Below are positions 40,041 to 49,211 of a stretch of 64,000 nt of DNA, piece by piece. Source of the DNA: Planotetraspora phitsanulokensis (GTDB taxonomy: Bacteria > Actinomycetota > Actinomycetes > Streptosporangiales > Streptosporangiaceae); contig NZ_BOOP01000020.1 in the NCBI RefSeq assembly GCF_016863295.1, positions 1-64,000 of the forward strand, in the 5' to 3' direction. Both the position numbers and the translations under genes were made by a program. How positions within the stretch are numbered: the first letter of the stretch is position 1; every line of letters begins with the position of its first letter. Below the pieces are notes generated by a model. It had not been told where the DNA came from, made no database searches, and was given only the letters and a program-made list of their open reading frames with translations.

Positions 40041-42683
40041 TCAGCCCAGGCGGCGGGGACCCCCGTCCGGACGGAGAGCGGACGCCGGCCGCAGCACCGC
40101 GCGGGCGCCGAGGACCGTCACCCCGGAGGGGCCGACCAGGACCGGGTCGAGCTCCATCCTGACCACCTCGGGCAGCGCGTCGGCCAGCAGCCCCACCCGG
40201 ACGAGCAGGTCCCCGAGCGCCTCCACGTCCACCGGCGGGTAGCCGTACTGGCCGAAGAGGAGCGGCGCGGTCCGGACGGAGCGGACCAGGCCTTCGGCGT
40301 CCTCCGCAGTCAGTGGGGCGAGGCGGTATTCGCGGTCACCGAGGAGCCGCGCGGCGACCTCGGCCAGCCCGAAGGACACCACCCCGCCGAAGAGGCCGTC
40401 CTGGACCACCCCGACGACTGTCGGCACCGCCGGTTGCGGGGCCATGCGCTGGACGGCGAGGGTCGCTCCGGGCCCGAGCAGGGCGGCCAGGCCGGTGTAG
40501 GCCTGCCGGACGCCGGACGGCTCGCCGAGGCCGAGCCGGACGGTTCCCGCCCGCTGGGCGGCGTCGGGGCCGGTGGCCTTGACCACGACCGGCCAGCCGG
40601 CCCGCTCGGCCGCCTCGACGGCTTCGTCGGCCGAGGCGACCTCCTCCGCCGGCCACACCTCCACGCCGTAGCGGGCCAGCAGTGCCGTGGCGTCGATCTC
40701 CCGGTCCCGGCCGTCCTCGCCGACGGCGGCGGCGACGAGTTCCCGGGCTCCCGCGGTGTCGATGCCGCCGAGTTCGGGGACCGTGCCCGCGGGCCGTTCG
40801 CGCCAGCGGGCGTGCCGTACGACATGGGCGAGGGCTCGGACGGCCTCCTCCGGCGCGGGATAGGAGGGGATCGACCCCTTTCCCGGGGCCGCGGGCGCGC
40901 CAGCGGCGTCCTGGGGTGAAACGGGGGTGCGGAGGGCGACCGGCATGCCCATCTCGCCCTGGAAGGTGGCCAGCACCGGCTTGCCCGACTCCCGGGCCAC
41001 CTTCAGCAGCGCGGCGGCGATCTCGCCGGATCCGCCGGGGATCGGCGGCATGTAGACGGCCACGGCCGCGTCCACCGTGGGGAGGACCTCCGTCAACGCC
41101 CCGGCGAACTCGGCGGCCCGGGCCTGCGCGCCCAGGTTCACCGGTGGAGCGGGCTCCAGCCCGGCGGCGACGCAGGCCTCGACGGCGAGCAGGGCCAGGG
41201 CGTCGGAGTTGCTCACCACGCCGACCCGGGGACCCGCGGGAAGCGGCTGGTAGGCCAATAACTGGGCGACGTCGAACAGCTGGGTGAGGTCGTCGACGCG
41301 GATCACCCCGGCCTCTTCGAACAGGGAGCTCAGCGCCGTGTCCGGCAGGCCGAGGTCGGGAGCGGCGTGACCTCCCGGGACCCCGCGGCTCTTGACGACG
41401 ACGATCGGCTTGCTCCGTGAGATCCGGCGGGCCAGGCGAGTGAACTTGCGCGGATTTCCCAGGGACTCGAGGTAGAGCAGGATCACGTCGGTGTCGGGGT
41501 CCTCCTCCCAGTACTGGAGGAGGTCGTTACCCGAGACGTCGGCGCGGTTGCCCGCGGACACGAAGGTCGAGATCCCCATGCCCCGCTGGGCCACCCTCTG
41601 CAGCAGGGCCGTGCCGAGCGCCCCCGACTGGCTGAAGAACCCGACCCGCCCGCGGCCGGGGAGGGTCTCCGCCAGGGTCGCGTTGAGCCGTACCGCGGGG
41701 TCGGTGTTGGCGATGCCGAGGCAGTTGGGGCCGACCACGCGCAGGCCGTACGCCCGGGAGATGCTGACGAGCTCCTCCTGGCGGGACCGGCCGTCGTCGC
41801 CGGTCTCACCGAAGCCCGACGAGACCACGACGAGACCCTTGACGCCCTTCTCCGCGCACTCCCTGACCACGTCGAGCACGGCCTCGGCGGGCACGGCCAG
41901 GACGGCCAGGTCGACGTCGCCGTCGATCGCGGAGACGCTCTTGTACGCCCGGACGCCCGCGACGGCGCGCGCGTGCCTGTGCACGGGGTACACCGGGCCG
42001 GAGAAGTCGGCGCCGAGCAGGTTGCGCAGGACCGCCTGCCCGATGCCGCCGGGTTCCCTGCTGGCCCCGATGACCGCGACCGAACCGGGCGTCAGCAGGC
42101 GTTCGATGGACCTGGCCTCGGAGCGGTGCTCGCGGGCCAGTCTGACCTCGAGCGCGGTCTCCGTGGTCGCCAGGTCGAGCGTCATGCGGACGACGCCGTC
42201 CTCGAACTGGCTCTGCGCCGTGTAACCGGCCTGCCGGAGCAGGCCCGTCATCCGGTGGTTGCCCGGCAGGATGTCGGCGATGAACGTCCTGATCCCGCGT
42301 TCCCTCGCCGCGGCCCTGAGGTGCTCCATCAGGATCGACGCCATTCCCCTGCCCTGATGGCGGTCCTCGACGAGGAAGGCGACCTCGGCGTGGTCCCTGG
42401 GCTCGACCCGGTCGTACCGTACGACCGCGACCATCTCGGTGCCGATCGTGGCGATGAGGGCGACGCGGTCGTCGTAGTCGACGTTGGTGAACCAGGCGAC
42501 CTCCCGGTCGGTGAGCCGCGGCCGCGGGCCGAAGAACCGGAAGAAGATCGACTGCTCGGACAGCCGGGAGTAGAAGGAGCGCAGCACGTCGGCGTCGTCC
42601 GGCCTGATCGGGCGCAGGTGTGCCGTGCCCCCGTCGGAAAGGACGACGTCCGCCTCCCAGTGGGCGGGGTAATGAGGTCGCAC
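40041..42683 (-). CDS. Pat-type protein acetyltransferase (GNAT + ADP-forming acyl-CoA synthetase-like)
   Basis: 880 aa from the GTG at 42683 (VRPHYPAHWEADV), where relatives start; a GTG at 42758 would add 25 unusual residues. Domain order is GNAT (about 20-165, with VEDRHQGRGMASILM), CoA-binding Rossmann (PGSVAVIGASREPGGIGQAVL), CoA-ligase (VVSSGFGETGDDG, FFSQSGALGTALL) and ATP-grasp. The phospho-His loop of active acetyl-CoA synthetases (ASHTGAL) is replaced by PDLGLPDTAL, so the synthetase part is probably a regulatory relic, as in actinobacterial PatA proteins. It would acetylate lysines of enzymes such as acyl-CoA synthetases. The GNAT domain is first in sequence, the reverse of enterobacterial Pat. 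Confidence 0.88.
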   Translation of the reverse strand: MRPHYPAHWEADVVLSDGGTAHLRPIRPDDADVLRSFYSRLSEQSIFFRFFGPRPRLTDREVAWFTNVDYDDRVALIATIGTEMVAVVRYDRVEPRDHAEVAFLVEDRHQGRGMASILMEHLRAAARERGIRTFIADILPGNHRMTGLLRQAGYTAQSQFEDGVVRMTLDLATTETALEVRLAREHRSEARSIERLLTPGSVAVIGASREPGGIGQAVLRNLLGADFSGPVYPVHRHARAVAGVRAYKSVSAIDGDVDLAVLAVPAEAVLDVVRECAEKGVKGLVVVSSGFGETGDDGRSRQEELVSISRAYGLRVVGPNCLGIANTDPAVRLNATLAETLPGRGRVGFFSQSGALGTALLQRVAQRGMGISTFVSAGNRADVSGNDLLQYWEEDPDTDVILLYLESLGNPRKFTRLARRISRSKPIVVVKSRGVPGGHAAPDLGLPDTALSSLFEEAGVIRVDDLTQLFDVAQLLAYQPLPAGPRVGVVSNSDALALLAVEACVAAGLEPAPPVNLGAQARAAEFAGALTEVLPTVDAAVAVYMPPIPGGSGEIAAALLKVARESGKPVLATFQGEMGMPVALRTPVSPQDAAGAPAAPGKGSIPSYPAPEEAVRALAHVVRHARWRERPAGTVPELGGIDTAGARELVAAAVGEDGRDREIDATALLARYGVEVWPAEEVASADEAVEAAERAGWPVVVKATGPDAAQRAGTVRLGLGEPSGVRQAYTGLAALLGPGATLAVQRMAPQPAVPTVVGVVQDGLFGGVVSFGLAEVAARLLGDREYRLAPLTAEDAEGLVRSVRTAPLLFGQYGYPPVDVEALGDLLVRVGLLADALPEVVRMELDPVLVGPSGVTVLGARAVLRPASALRPDGGPRRLG

Positions 42684-42981
42684 GAACGAGAGGCTAGCGT
42701 TGTCCGGCTTGCTGTTGATTGAGGTGTTTCTTACTTTTACGAAACCCCGGTGTGACACTGCTTACGCACGGCCGGGATCGTAGCGAAAGACGACAACTCT
42801 CCAGCTGGTGAGTTGGGCAACGCTTGTGCATCGACTGCGCTCCGGTGTCCGCTCTCTGCCCCACGGCACCCCCGGAAACTGTTAGGTTTCTTCGCGTCAG
42901 CCTCACAGCACGGAGAGGACGCCGCCCCTCCACAGGCAGCGGCGGACTCACCTCCACAGCAGTCGGCAAGGTGGTGACATC
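42684..42981. other. Divergent promoter region
   Basis: 298 bp between the Pat-type gene (minus) and the PfkB gene (plus). No gene or strong palindrome seen. AAGGTGG before the PfkB ATG is the only clear element. Confidence 0.4.
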
Positions 42982-43875
42982 ATGACGCGGGTCGTCGTGG
43001 TGGGCGATCTCATGACGGACGCGGTCGCCCGCGCCAAGTTCCCTCTCGCGAGGGCGAGCGACACCCCTGCCGTGGTGACCATGCACGGTGGGGGCTCCGG
43101 CGCCAACATCGCGTCCTGGCTGGCCGTGGAGGGCTCGGAGGTGGCCTTCATCGGACGCCGCGGCGCCGACATCACCGGCCGGAACCGCGACATGGAGCTC
43201 ATGGGCTACGGCGTGGACGCCCGGCTCGTGATGGATCCCGAGCGGCCCACCGGCACCTGCGTCGTCCTCGTGACGCACAAGGGCGAGCGGACCATGCTGT
43301 CCGACCCGGGCGCGAACGCCGCGCTCTCTCCCGAGGACCTGCCCCGGGACCTCTTCGCGGGCGGCAGCCACCTGCACATGTCCGGCTACACGCTGATCAA
43401 CGAGGGCTCCCGCGACGCCGGCCTGGCCGCGCTTGATCTCGCCCGCCGTACCGGGATGTCGATCTCGGTCGACTGCGCGTCATCGGCGCCCGTCGAGCGC
43501 ACCGGGGCGGAGCCGTTCCTCGAGTGGACCCACGGCGTCAAGCTGCTGTTCGCCAACGCCGACCAGGCGAAGGTCCTCACCGGCCGTGACGAGCCCGAAT
43601 CCGCCGCCAAGGTGCTGACCGCCTGGTTCCCGCAGGTCGTGATCAAGCTGAACGACGAAGGCGCGCTCTGGTACACCAACAACCGCGCGGAGCCGGTTCG
43701 CGTGCCGGCCGAGTCCGTCGACCGGGTGGTGGACGGCACGGGTGCGGGCGACGCCTTCGCCGCGGGCTTCCTGCCCCAGTGGCTGGACGGCAAGCCGCCG
43801 ACCGAGGCCCTCGCCGCGGGCAACGCGCTGGCCGCCCGGTGCATCTCCAACCTCGGCGCCCGCCCCCGTCTCTGA
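42982..43875 (+). CDS. PfkB family carbohydrate kinase
   Basis: 297 aa, ATG after AAGGTGG. Ribokinase fold with the first PfkB signature (GGGSGANIASWLAVEGSEVAFIG split as GGGSGAN and ASWLAVEG), the VKLNDEG-like strand (VVIKLNDEGALWY) and the catalytic anion hole DGTGAGDAFAAGF with the base Asp. It phosphorylates a sugar or nucleoside; the substrate is not apparent and no sugar transporter is adjacent. It ends before a terminator facing the convergent RecQ gene. Confidence 0.9.
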   Translation: MTRVVVVGDLMTDAVARAKFPLARASDTPAVVTMHGGGSGANIASWLAVEGSEVAFIGRRGADITGRNRDMELMGYGVDARLVMDPERPTGTCVVLVTHKGERTMLSDPGANAALSPEDLPRDLFAGGSHLHMSGYTLINEGSRDAGLAALDLARRTGMSISVDCASSAPVERTGAEPFLEWTHGVKLLFANADQAKVLTGRDEPESAAKVLTAWFPQVVIKLNDEGALWYTNNRAEPVRVPAESVDRVVDGTGAGDAFAAGFLPQWLDGKPPTEALAAGNALAARCISNLGARPRL

Positions 43876-43899
43876 TCCGCCCTCTCTGATCCGGCTTCC

Positions 43900-43934
43900 G
43901 GGACAGGCCCTCGCCCTCGGCGGGGGCCTGTCCC
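43900..43934. terminator. Terminator after PfkB gene
   Basis: GGGACAGGCCC (43900-43910) pairs with GGGCCTGTCCC (43924-43934) over 11 bp. It lies between the convergent PfkB and RecQ genes. No T-run follows on the plus strand. Confidence 0.65.
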
Positions 43935-43986
43935 GTGTCCGGGCTCAGGTGACCGAGCTCAGGTGACCGAGCTCAGATGGTCGGGC

Positions 43987-46095
43987 TCAGGTCGTCGTGG
44001 CCAGCGCCAGGGGCAACACCGCGGGCGCGCCCGCGTGCCGGATCTGCGCAGCGGCCAGGGCCATGGTCCAACCGGTGTCGACGCGGTCGTCCACGAGGAG
44101 CACGGGCCCGCCCAGCTCGGCGATCCTGCCGCCCAGCTCGCGCGGCATCGCCAGGGTGTTCCGGATGGCGGCCACCCGCTGGGCGCTGTTGTACTGACGG
44201 CCCGGTGACCCGCTGCGGTAACCCAGCTCGCCCAGGTACGCCAGCCGCCCGATCCGCGCGATCCCCTCGCCGAGGCTCCGGACCAGTGTCGGGCGGGATG
44301 CCGAAGGGATGTTCACCACGGCGACGGGGCGCTGCTCCCAGTTCCACGACGTCAGCACCGCGACGACCGCCGAGAGCACCTCGTTCGGCACGGGGGCGTC
44401 GCCCGCCGCGAGCAGCTCCCTGAGGCGGGTGCCCCAGCCGATGTCGGTCAGCCGGCCGAGGGCGCGCCCTGAGCCGGCCGACAGGTCCGGCTTGATCCGC
44501 CCCTTGAGGTCGGCCAGCCCGGTCGGCCACTGCCGTCGCGGCTCGATCTCGATCCCCGGCCGCGTGAGGCGGGCCCGCGCGGCCTCCACGGCCTCCTGCG
44601 CGATCTCCGCGGAACGGTGGGCACCGGTGCAGTTGTCGCACCGGCCGCACGGAGTCGCGGCCTCGTCGTCCAGATGGCGGCGGAGGAACTCCTCCCGGCA
44701 GTCGGCCGTCGTGATGTAGCCGAGCATGGCGTCCTGCTCCGCCTTGCGCTCCGCCGCGACCCGCGCGTACCGGTCGGCGTCGTAGGTCCACGATTCGCCG
44801 GTCGCCTCCCAGCCGCCCTTGACCCGGCGGACCGCGCCGTCCACGTCGAGGACCTTGAGCATCATCTCCATGCGGCTGCGGCTGAGGTCGACGCGCGTCT
44901 CCAGCGCGGCGGTCGACAGGGTCTCCCCTTCGGCGAGCGCGTCCAGGGTGGTGCGGACCACCGGCTCCGGCGGGAAGGCCAGCGAGCCGAAATAGCTCCA
45001 GATCTCCTGGTCCTCGGTACCGGGCAGGAGGATCACCTCGGCCTGCTCGACGCCGCGCCCCGCCCTGCCGACCTGCTGGTAGTACGCCACCGGTGACGGC
45101 GGAGCGCCCACGTGGACGACGAACCCCAGGTCGGGCTTGTCGAACCCCATGCCGAGGGCCGAGGTGGCGACGAGCGCCTTGATCTTGTTGCCGAGCAGGT
45201 CCTCCTCGGCGGCCAGCCGCTCGGCGGGCTCGGTCTGCCCGGTGTAGGCCGCGACGGGGTGCCCCTGCTCGCGCAGGTAGGCCGCGATCTCCTGCGCGGC
45301 CGCCACGGTCAGCGTGTAGACGATCCCCGAACCGGGCAGCTCGTGGAGCGTCCGCGCCAGCCACGCGAGCCGCTGCTCGGCGCCGCGGAGCCGTACGACG
45401 CCGAGATGGAGGCTCTCGCGCTCCAGCGGCCCCCGCAGGACCAGGACGTCGCCGAGCTCGGCCTCCTCCGGATCCGCGACGACGGCCAACTGCTCGGCGA
45501 CGTCACGGGTGACCCGCGCGTTGGCGGTCGCGGTGGTGGCGAGCACGGGGATGCCCGGCGGAAGCTCGGCGAGCATCGTGCGGAGCCTGCGGTAGTCGGG
45601 ACGGAAGTCGTGACCCCAGTCGGAGATGCAGTGGGCCTCGTCGATCACGACGAGGCCGGCGCTCTCGGCGAGCTCGGGGAGGACCTGGTCGCGGAACTCG
45701 GGGTTGTTCAGCCGTTCGGGGCTGACCAGGAGCACGTCGACCATGCCCTCGGCGACCTGGGCGTAGGTCTTCTCCCACTCCTCCGGGTTGGCCGAGTTGA
45801 TGGTGGCGGCGTGGATGCCGGCGCGCTCCGCGGCGGCGATCTGGTTGCGCATGAGCGCCAGCAGCGGCGAGATGATGACCGTCGGGCCCTCGCCCAGCTC
45901 GCGCAGCAGTGCCGTCGCGATGAAGTAGACGGCGGACTTGCCCCAGCCCGTGCGCTGGACGACCAGCGCCCTGCGGCGGTCGACGACCAGCGCCTTGATC
46001 GCCGCCCATTGGTCGTCGCGCAGGCGCGCGTCCTCACCGGCCAGCGCCCGCAGCCGCTCCTCGGCCTCTTCCCTCAGGGACTCCTCTTCGCTCAC
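43987..46095 (-). CDS. RecQ-like helicase fused to a phosphoribosyltransferase-like domain
   Basis: 702 aa from the GTG at 46095; no ribosome-binding site is seen, so it may be leaderless. Superfamily 2 helicase motifs are present: QWAAIKALV and VQRTGWGKSAVYF (motif I), VIISPLLALM, VVIDEAHCISDWGHDFRPDYRRL (DEAH box, split), LATTATAN, YTGQT, ATSALGMGFDKPD and QQVGRAGR. RecQ zinc-binding Cys follow (ADCREEFLRRH, CGRCDNC). Instead of an HRDC domain, the C-terminal 150 residues end with a PRPP-type loop VLLVDDRVDTGWTM, as in ComF and other phosphoribosyltransferases. This fusion is known in actinobacteria. It presumably unwinds recombination intermediates; the role of the extra domain is unclear. 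Confidence 0.9.
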   Translation of the reverse strand: MSEEESLREEAEERLRALAGEDARLRDDQWAAIKALVVDRRRALVVQRTGWGKSAVYFIATALLRELGEGPTVIISPLLALMRNQIAAAERAGIHAATINSANPEEWEKTYAQVAEGMVDVLLVSPERLNNPEFRDQVLPELAESAGLVVIDEAHCISDWGHDFRPDYRRLRTMLAELPPGIPVLATTATANARVTRDVAEQLAVVADPEEAELGDVLVLRGPLERESLHLGVVRLRGAEQRLAWLARTLHELPGSGIVYTLTVAAAQEIAAYLREQGHPVAAYTGQTEPAERLAAEEDLLGNKIKALVATSALGMGFDKPDLGFVVHVGAPPSPVAYYQQVGRAGRGVEQAEVILLPGTEDQEIWSYFGSLAFPPEPVVRTTLDALAEGETLSTAALETRVDLSRSRMEMMLKVLDVDGAVRRVKGGWEATGESWTYDADRYARVAAERKAEQDAMLGYITTADCREEFLRRHLDDEAATPCGRCDNCTGAHRSAEIAQEAVEAARARLTRPGIEIEPRRQWPTGLADLKGRIKPDLSAGSGRALGRLTDIGWGTRLRELLAAGDAPVPNEVLSAVVAVLTSWNWEQRPVAVVNIPSASRPTLVRSLGEGIARIGRLAYLGELGYRSGSPGRQYNSAQRVAAIRNTLAMPRELGGRIAELGGPVLLVDDRVDTGWTMALAAAQIRHAGAPAVLPLALATTT

Positions 46096-46226
46096 CCGGT
46101 CATTGGTACCAGGTTCAGGTGACGAACGGCCTCCGTACCCGAGCCCTTTCGAGGGACCCTCGAGGGCCATGGAGGCGAGGGGCATCCGCCAGATGGGCGA
46201 GATGTCATGGTTTGATAAGCCCTGCT

Positions 46227-46802
46227 ATGGACGTGACCACGTGGTATCTCGAACAGCACAGCCCCGGCGACCTGCGCCCCGGCCGTCCTCTCCCCGACTC
46301 GGTCGAGGTCGTCCGCGCGGAACGCCCGAGCCCCGAGTTCAGCCGGTTCCTCTACACCTCGGTGGGCGGCGACTGGCAGTGGACCACGCGGCTGCCCTGG
46401 ACCTGGCGGCAGTGGATGGACTGGCTCAGCCGTCCCGGTCTCGAGACCTGGGTCGCCTGGTCCCAGGGGACGCCCGCCGGATACGTGGAGCTCGCCGCCC
46501 AGGACGAGGGCACGGTGGAGATCACCAACTTCGGGCTCCTGCCGTTCGCCATCGGGCGGGGCCTCGGCGGGCACCTGCTGGCGACCGGCACGGCCCGCGC
46601 CTGGGACCTCGCCGACCGCTGGCCCGGCCGTGAGAAGACGCGCCGCGTCTGGGTGCACACCTGCTCACTGGACGGCCCGGCGGCCCTGGCCAACTACCAG
46701 GCCCGCGGCTTCCAGATCTACGACACCAGGCTCAACGTGCCCGGCGACGAGGACGAGGGCGTGACGCCCGGTCCGTGGCCGGGGGCCGGCCCCCGCGACT
46801 GA
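46227..46802 (+). CDS. GNAT family N-acetyltransferase
   Basis: 191 aa. Acetyltransferase core with TWVAWSQGTPAGYVEL, VEITNFGLLPFAIGRGLGGHLL (motif A, R-x-x-G-x-G form) and LANYQARGFQIYDTR (motif B). No ribosome-binding site; GATAAG lies 9 nt before the ATG and could be the -10 of a leaderless transcript. Acceptor unknown. Divergent from the RecQ gene. Confidence 0.8.
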   Translation: MDVTTWYLEQHSPGDLRPGRPLPDSVEVVRAERPSPEFSRFLYTSVGGDWQWTTRLPWTWRQWMDWLSRPGLETWVAWSQGTPAGYVELAAQDEGTVEITNFGLLPFAIGRGLGGHLLATGTARAWDLADRWPGREKTRRVWVHTCSLDGPAALANYQARGFQIYDTRLNVPGDEDEGVTPGPWPGAGPRD

Positions 46803-46923
46803 CGCCGTACCGCCCCCGTCGACGCCCGGCGGGCGAACCCCGCCGGGCTCCCGCTGAAACAATGCGCCCTCCGTCGGCGTCCCCATCCGTGACGCATCTG
46901 TCCGGAACACCACGGAGCAACGC

Positions 46924-47847
46924 ATGGACGCCTTCGACGCCGAGCAGTGGGCCGACCTCGACAGCGACGGGACCGAGGACACCCTGCTCGTCGACAACAA
47001 CGGCGACGGAATCGCCGATCAGCAGTTCACGGACGGCAACAGCGACGGCATCGCCGACTCCGAGAGGTACGACCTCGACGCGGACGGCGTGGCCGACGTG
47101 GAGTACACCGACGCCGACTACGACGGGACGGCCGACGAGGAGCTGTTCGACGTCGACAGCGACGGTGTGGCCGACATCCAGTTGGTCTCCGCCGACTACT
47201 CGGACACCTCGGATATTTCCGATTCCTCCGGCTCTTCTGGTTCCGACGACTCGGAGGAAGCGGACGAGGACGAGGACAGCAGCGGCGACTCGGACGACTC
47301 GGCGGACTACGACGACTCAGACGAGTCTGACGAGTCTGACGAGTCTTCGGACGACTCCGGCTCCGACTACGACTCCTCGGACTCCGAGGACTACACGGAT
47401 TCCTCGGGCTCGTCGGATTCCTCGGGCTCGTCGGACTCCTCGGACCTCTCGGACGCGGCGACCCTCACCCCGGTCGACGACTCGTCTGACTCCGCCGCGG
47501 CCGACTCCGCTCCCCTGTTCCCCGAGACGGCGACCGCCTACGTCCCGCCGGTGAGCGGCAGCATGGGCGGCTTCCTCGACAACCTCAACGCGCAGATGGC
47601 CGATGCCGGAACCGTCTACAAGTCGGCTCTCGACCCGAGCTCGGTCTCCTCCGACGAGCTGTCCGCGGCCGAGGAGCGGATCGACAACACGGCGCGGAAC
47701 TCGGCCGTGCTCGAGGGCTACACCTACCAGGACCAGGTCTACAACGACGTGATCCAGCACGACCGCGAGGTCCAGTGGTCGAACCAGGCGCACGAGGCGG
47801 AGACCGACGCCTGGATCGAGGCCGACCGCGCCGAGTCGGCCGAGTAA
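46924..47847 (+). CDS. Asp-rich Ca-binding-type repeat protein with D/S/E tract
   Basis: 307 aa. Residues 10-85 hold five to six units of the D-x-D-x-D-G-x-x-D type (DLDSDGTED, DNNGDGIAD, DGNSDGIAD, DLDADGVAD, DADYDGTAD, DVDSDGVAD), the pattern of thrombospondin type-3 and EF-hand-like calcium loops. Residues about 95-185 are almost only Asp, Ser, Glu and Gly. The C-terminal 110 residues are a normal-looking helical part (GFLDNLNAQMADAGTVYKSA, AEERIDNTARNSAVLEGYTY). No signal peptide, so predicted to stay in the cytosol, which is unusual for such repeats. GGAG precedes the ATG. The GrpE-like membrane lipoprotein gene follows after 55 bp in the same direction. Confidence 0.75.
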   Translation: MDAFDAEQWADLDSDGTEDTLLVDNNGDGIADQQFTDGNSDGIADSERYDLDADGVADVEYTDADYDGTADEELFDVDSDGVADIQLVSADYSDTSDISDSSGSSGSDDSEEADEDEDSSGDSDDSADYDDSDESDESDESSDDSGSDYDSSDSEDYTDSSGSSDSSGSSDSSDLSDAATLTPVDDSSDSAAADSAPLFPETATAYVPPVSGSMGGFLDNLNAQMADAGTVYKSALDPSSVSSDELSAAEERIDNTARNSAVLEGYTYQDQVYNDVIQHDREVQWSNQAHEAETDAWIEADRAESAE

Positions 47848-47902
47848 GGCCCGGGAGAGTCGCCTCCGGCCAGGACGGCCGGCTCGACAGGAGGAGAAGG
47901 GC

Positions 47903-49201
47903 ATGAACCCCACTCGACCCGGTCACCGGCACCGGCGAGGCCCCCGGGCGGCGGCGCCCGCGTCCCCGGCGATCAGGCTCCGGCACCTCGCGGGACCCGG
48001 CCTGCTGCTGGTCATGGTCGTCCTCGCCGGATGCGGAGCGGGGGGGCAGGACGCGGCACCGGCCGCCCGCCCGGACCCGCCCGTCGCCACCGCTCCCGCG
48101 GCGGCGGAGCAGGCCGGCGCTCCGGCGGACGACGCGGGCGCAGCGGGCCGGTCCGCGCAAGGCGGCTCGGCAGCCACAACTCAGACGACACAAGAGGACC
48201 CGGCAGTTGCGGGGCAGGCACCGCGAGACGACCCGGCGGCGGCGGGGCAGGCGACGCAGGCCGCCGGGACCCTCCGCCCGATCGCTCCCCTCACCGCAGG
48301 CGAAGCGGTCGCCCCGGTCAATCCTCCCCAGACGACGTCCGATCCCCGGGTGACGGTCAAACCCAAAACGACCGACAAGCCCAAGCAGGGAGCCGGCGGC
48401 GGGAGCCCCACTCCGAAGTCGTCCAAGAGCCCCGGGGCCGGCGGAGGGCAGGGCCCGTCCGGTAAGAGCCCGGCCCCGCAGAAGAGCCCGACCCCGCGCA
48501 CGAGCGCGACCCCCGCGGACAAGAAGACGACCCCCGCGACGGTCCCGCCCACCACCGCTGTGCCGGTTACGCACAGCGGCTCCTCGGGTGGCTGGCTGCT
48601 GGGCGGGCTCGCCCTCGTCCTGGTCGTCGGCGGCGTGGCGGCGGGCGCGGTGTTCGTCGCACGCGGGCGCCGGGCGCCGCAGATGGAGGCATGGCCCCCA
48701 GGAGTGCCCACCATGCAGCCCTCCCACCCCGGAGGACCGGCCGCTCGAATCGGCGGCTTCCCCGCGGCCGCGCCTGTGGGGACGGCCACGCCTCCGTGGA
48801 CGGCCTCGGGCGGCGGGCTCGGTCATCTCACGGCGGCTCTGCGGGAGGTCGCAGCCGGTGGCGTGAGCGACGCCCTGGCACAGCAGATCGACCGGCTGCT
48901 CGCCTCCGAGCCCGGCCGGGACGCTCTCGTGGACGCCTGCATCCGGTTCAGGGACCAGCTCGGCGAGCGGCAACCCCTCCTGGCGGACCGCCTGCTGGAC
49001 GCCCTGGGTTCCGCCGGAGTGCGGGAGATCGGCGCCGACGGGCAGTCGTTCGACGGGCGGGTGCACGAAGCGGTCGACGTCGTCCCGACAGCCGACCCCC
49101 GTCTCCAGGACGTCGTCGCGGCCACGGAACGCCCCGGATACGTCGACGGCGACCGCGTCGTGCGCGTGCCGAGGGTGAGCGTCTACCGGCTGGAGCGCTG
49201 A
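47903..49201 (+). CDS. Membrane protein with lipobox, Pro/Ala/Ser-rich region and GrpE-like C-terminus
   Basis: 432 aa, ATG after AGGAGGAG. A basic start and hydrophobic stretch end in a lipobox-like VVLAGC, then a long Ala/Pro/Gln/Thr/Lys-rich segment (about 45-220), a second membrane span (GGWLLGGLALVLVVGGVAAGAVFVARG) and a cytosolic domain. Its last 60 residues (GQSFDGRVHEAVDVVP, ERPGYVDGDRVVRVPRVSVYRL) match the C-terminal beta domain of GrpE, the nucleotide exchange factor that contacts the Hsp70 ATPase. A preceding coiled helix region (ALREVAAGGVSDALAQQIDRLL) fits. It probably serves the atypical Hsp70 encoded at 53.9-56.2 kb at the membrane. Convergent with the sigma factor gene. Confidence 0.75.
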   Translation: MNPTRPGHRHRRGPRAAAPASPAIRLRHLAGPGLLLVMVVLAGCGAGGQDAAPAARPDPPVATAPAAAEQAGAPADDAGAAGRSAQGGSAATTQTTQEDPAVAGQAPRDDPAAAGQATQAAGTLRPIAPLTAGEAVAPVNPPQTTSDPRVTVKPKTTDKPKQGAGGGSPTPKSSKSPGAGGGQGPSGKSPAPQKSPTPRTSATPADKKTTPATVPPTTAVPVTHSGSSGGWLLGGLALVLVVGGVAAGAVFVARGRRAPQMEAWPPGVPTMQPSHPGGPAARIGGFPAAAPVGTATPPWTASGGGLGHLTAALREVAAGGVSDALAQQIDRLLASEPGRDALVDACIRFRDQLGERQPLLADRLLDALGSAGVREIGADGQSFDGRVHEAVDVVPTADPRLQDVVAATERPGYVDGDRVVRVPRVSVYRLER

Positions 49202-49211
49202 CGTGCCCGGC

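Noticed and set aside
43941-43990. Short tandem repeat GCTCAGGTGACCGA between PfkB and RecQ genes
   Set aside because: Three imperfect units crossing the RecQ stop; too short and isolated to call an element or CRISPR.
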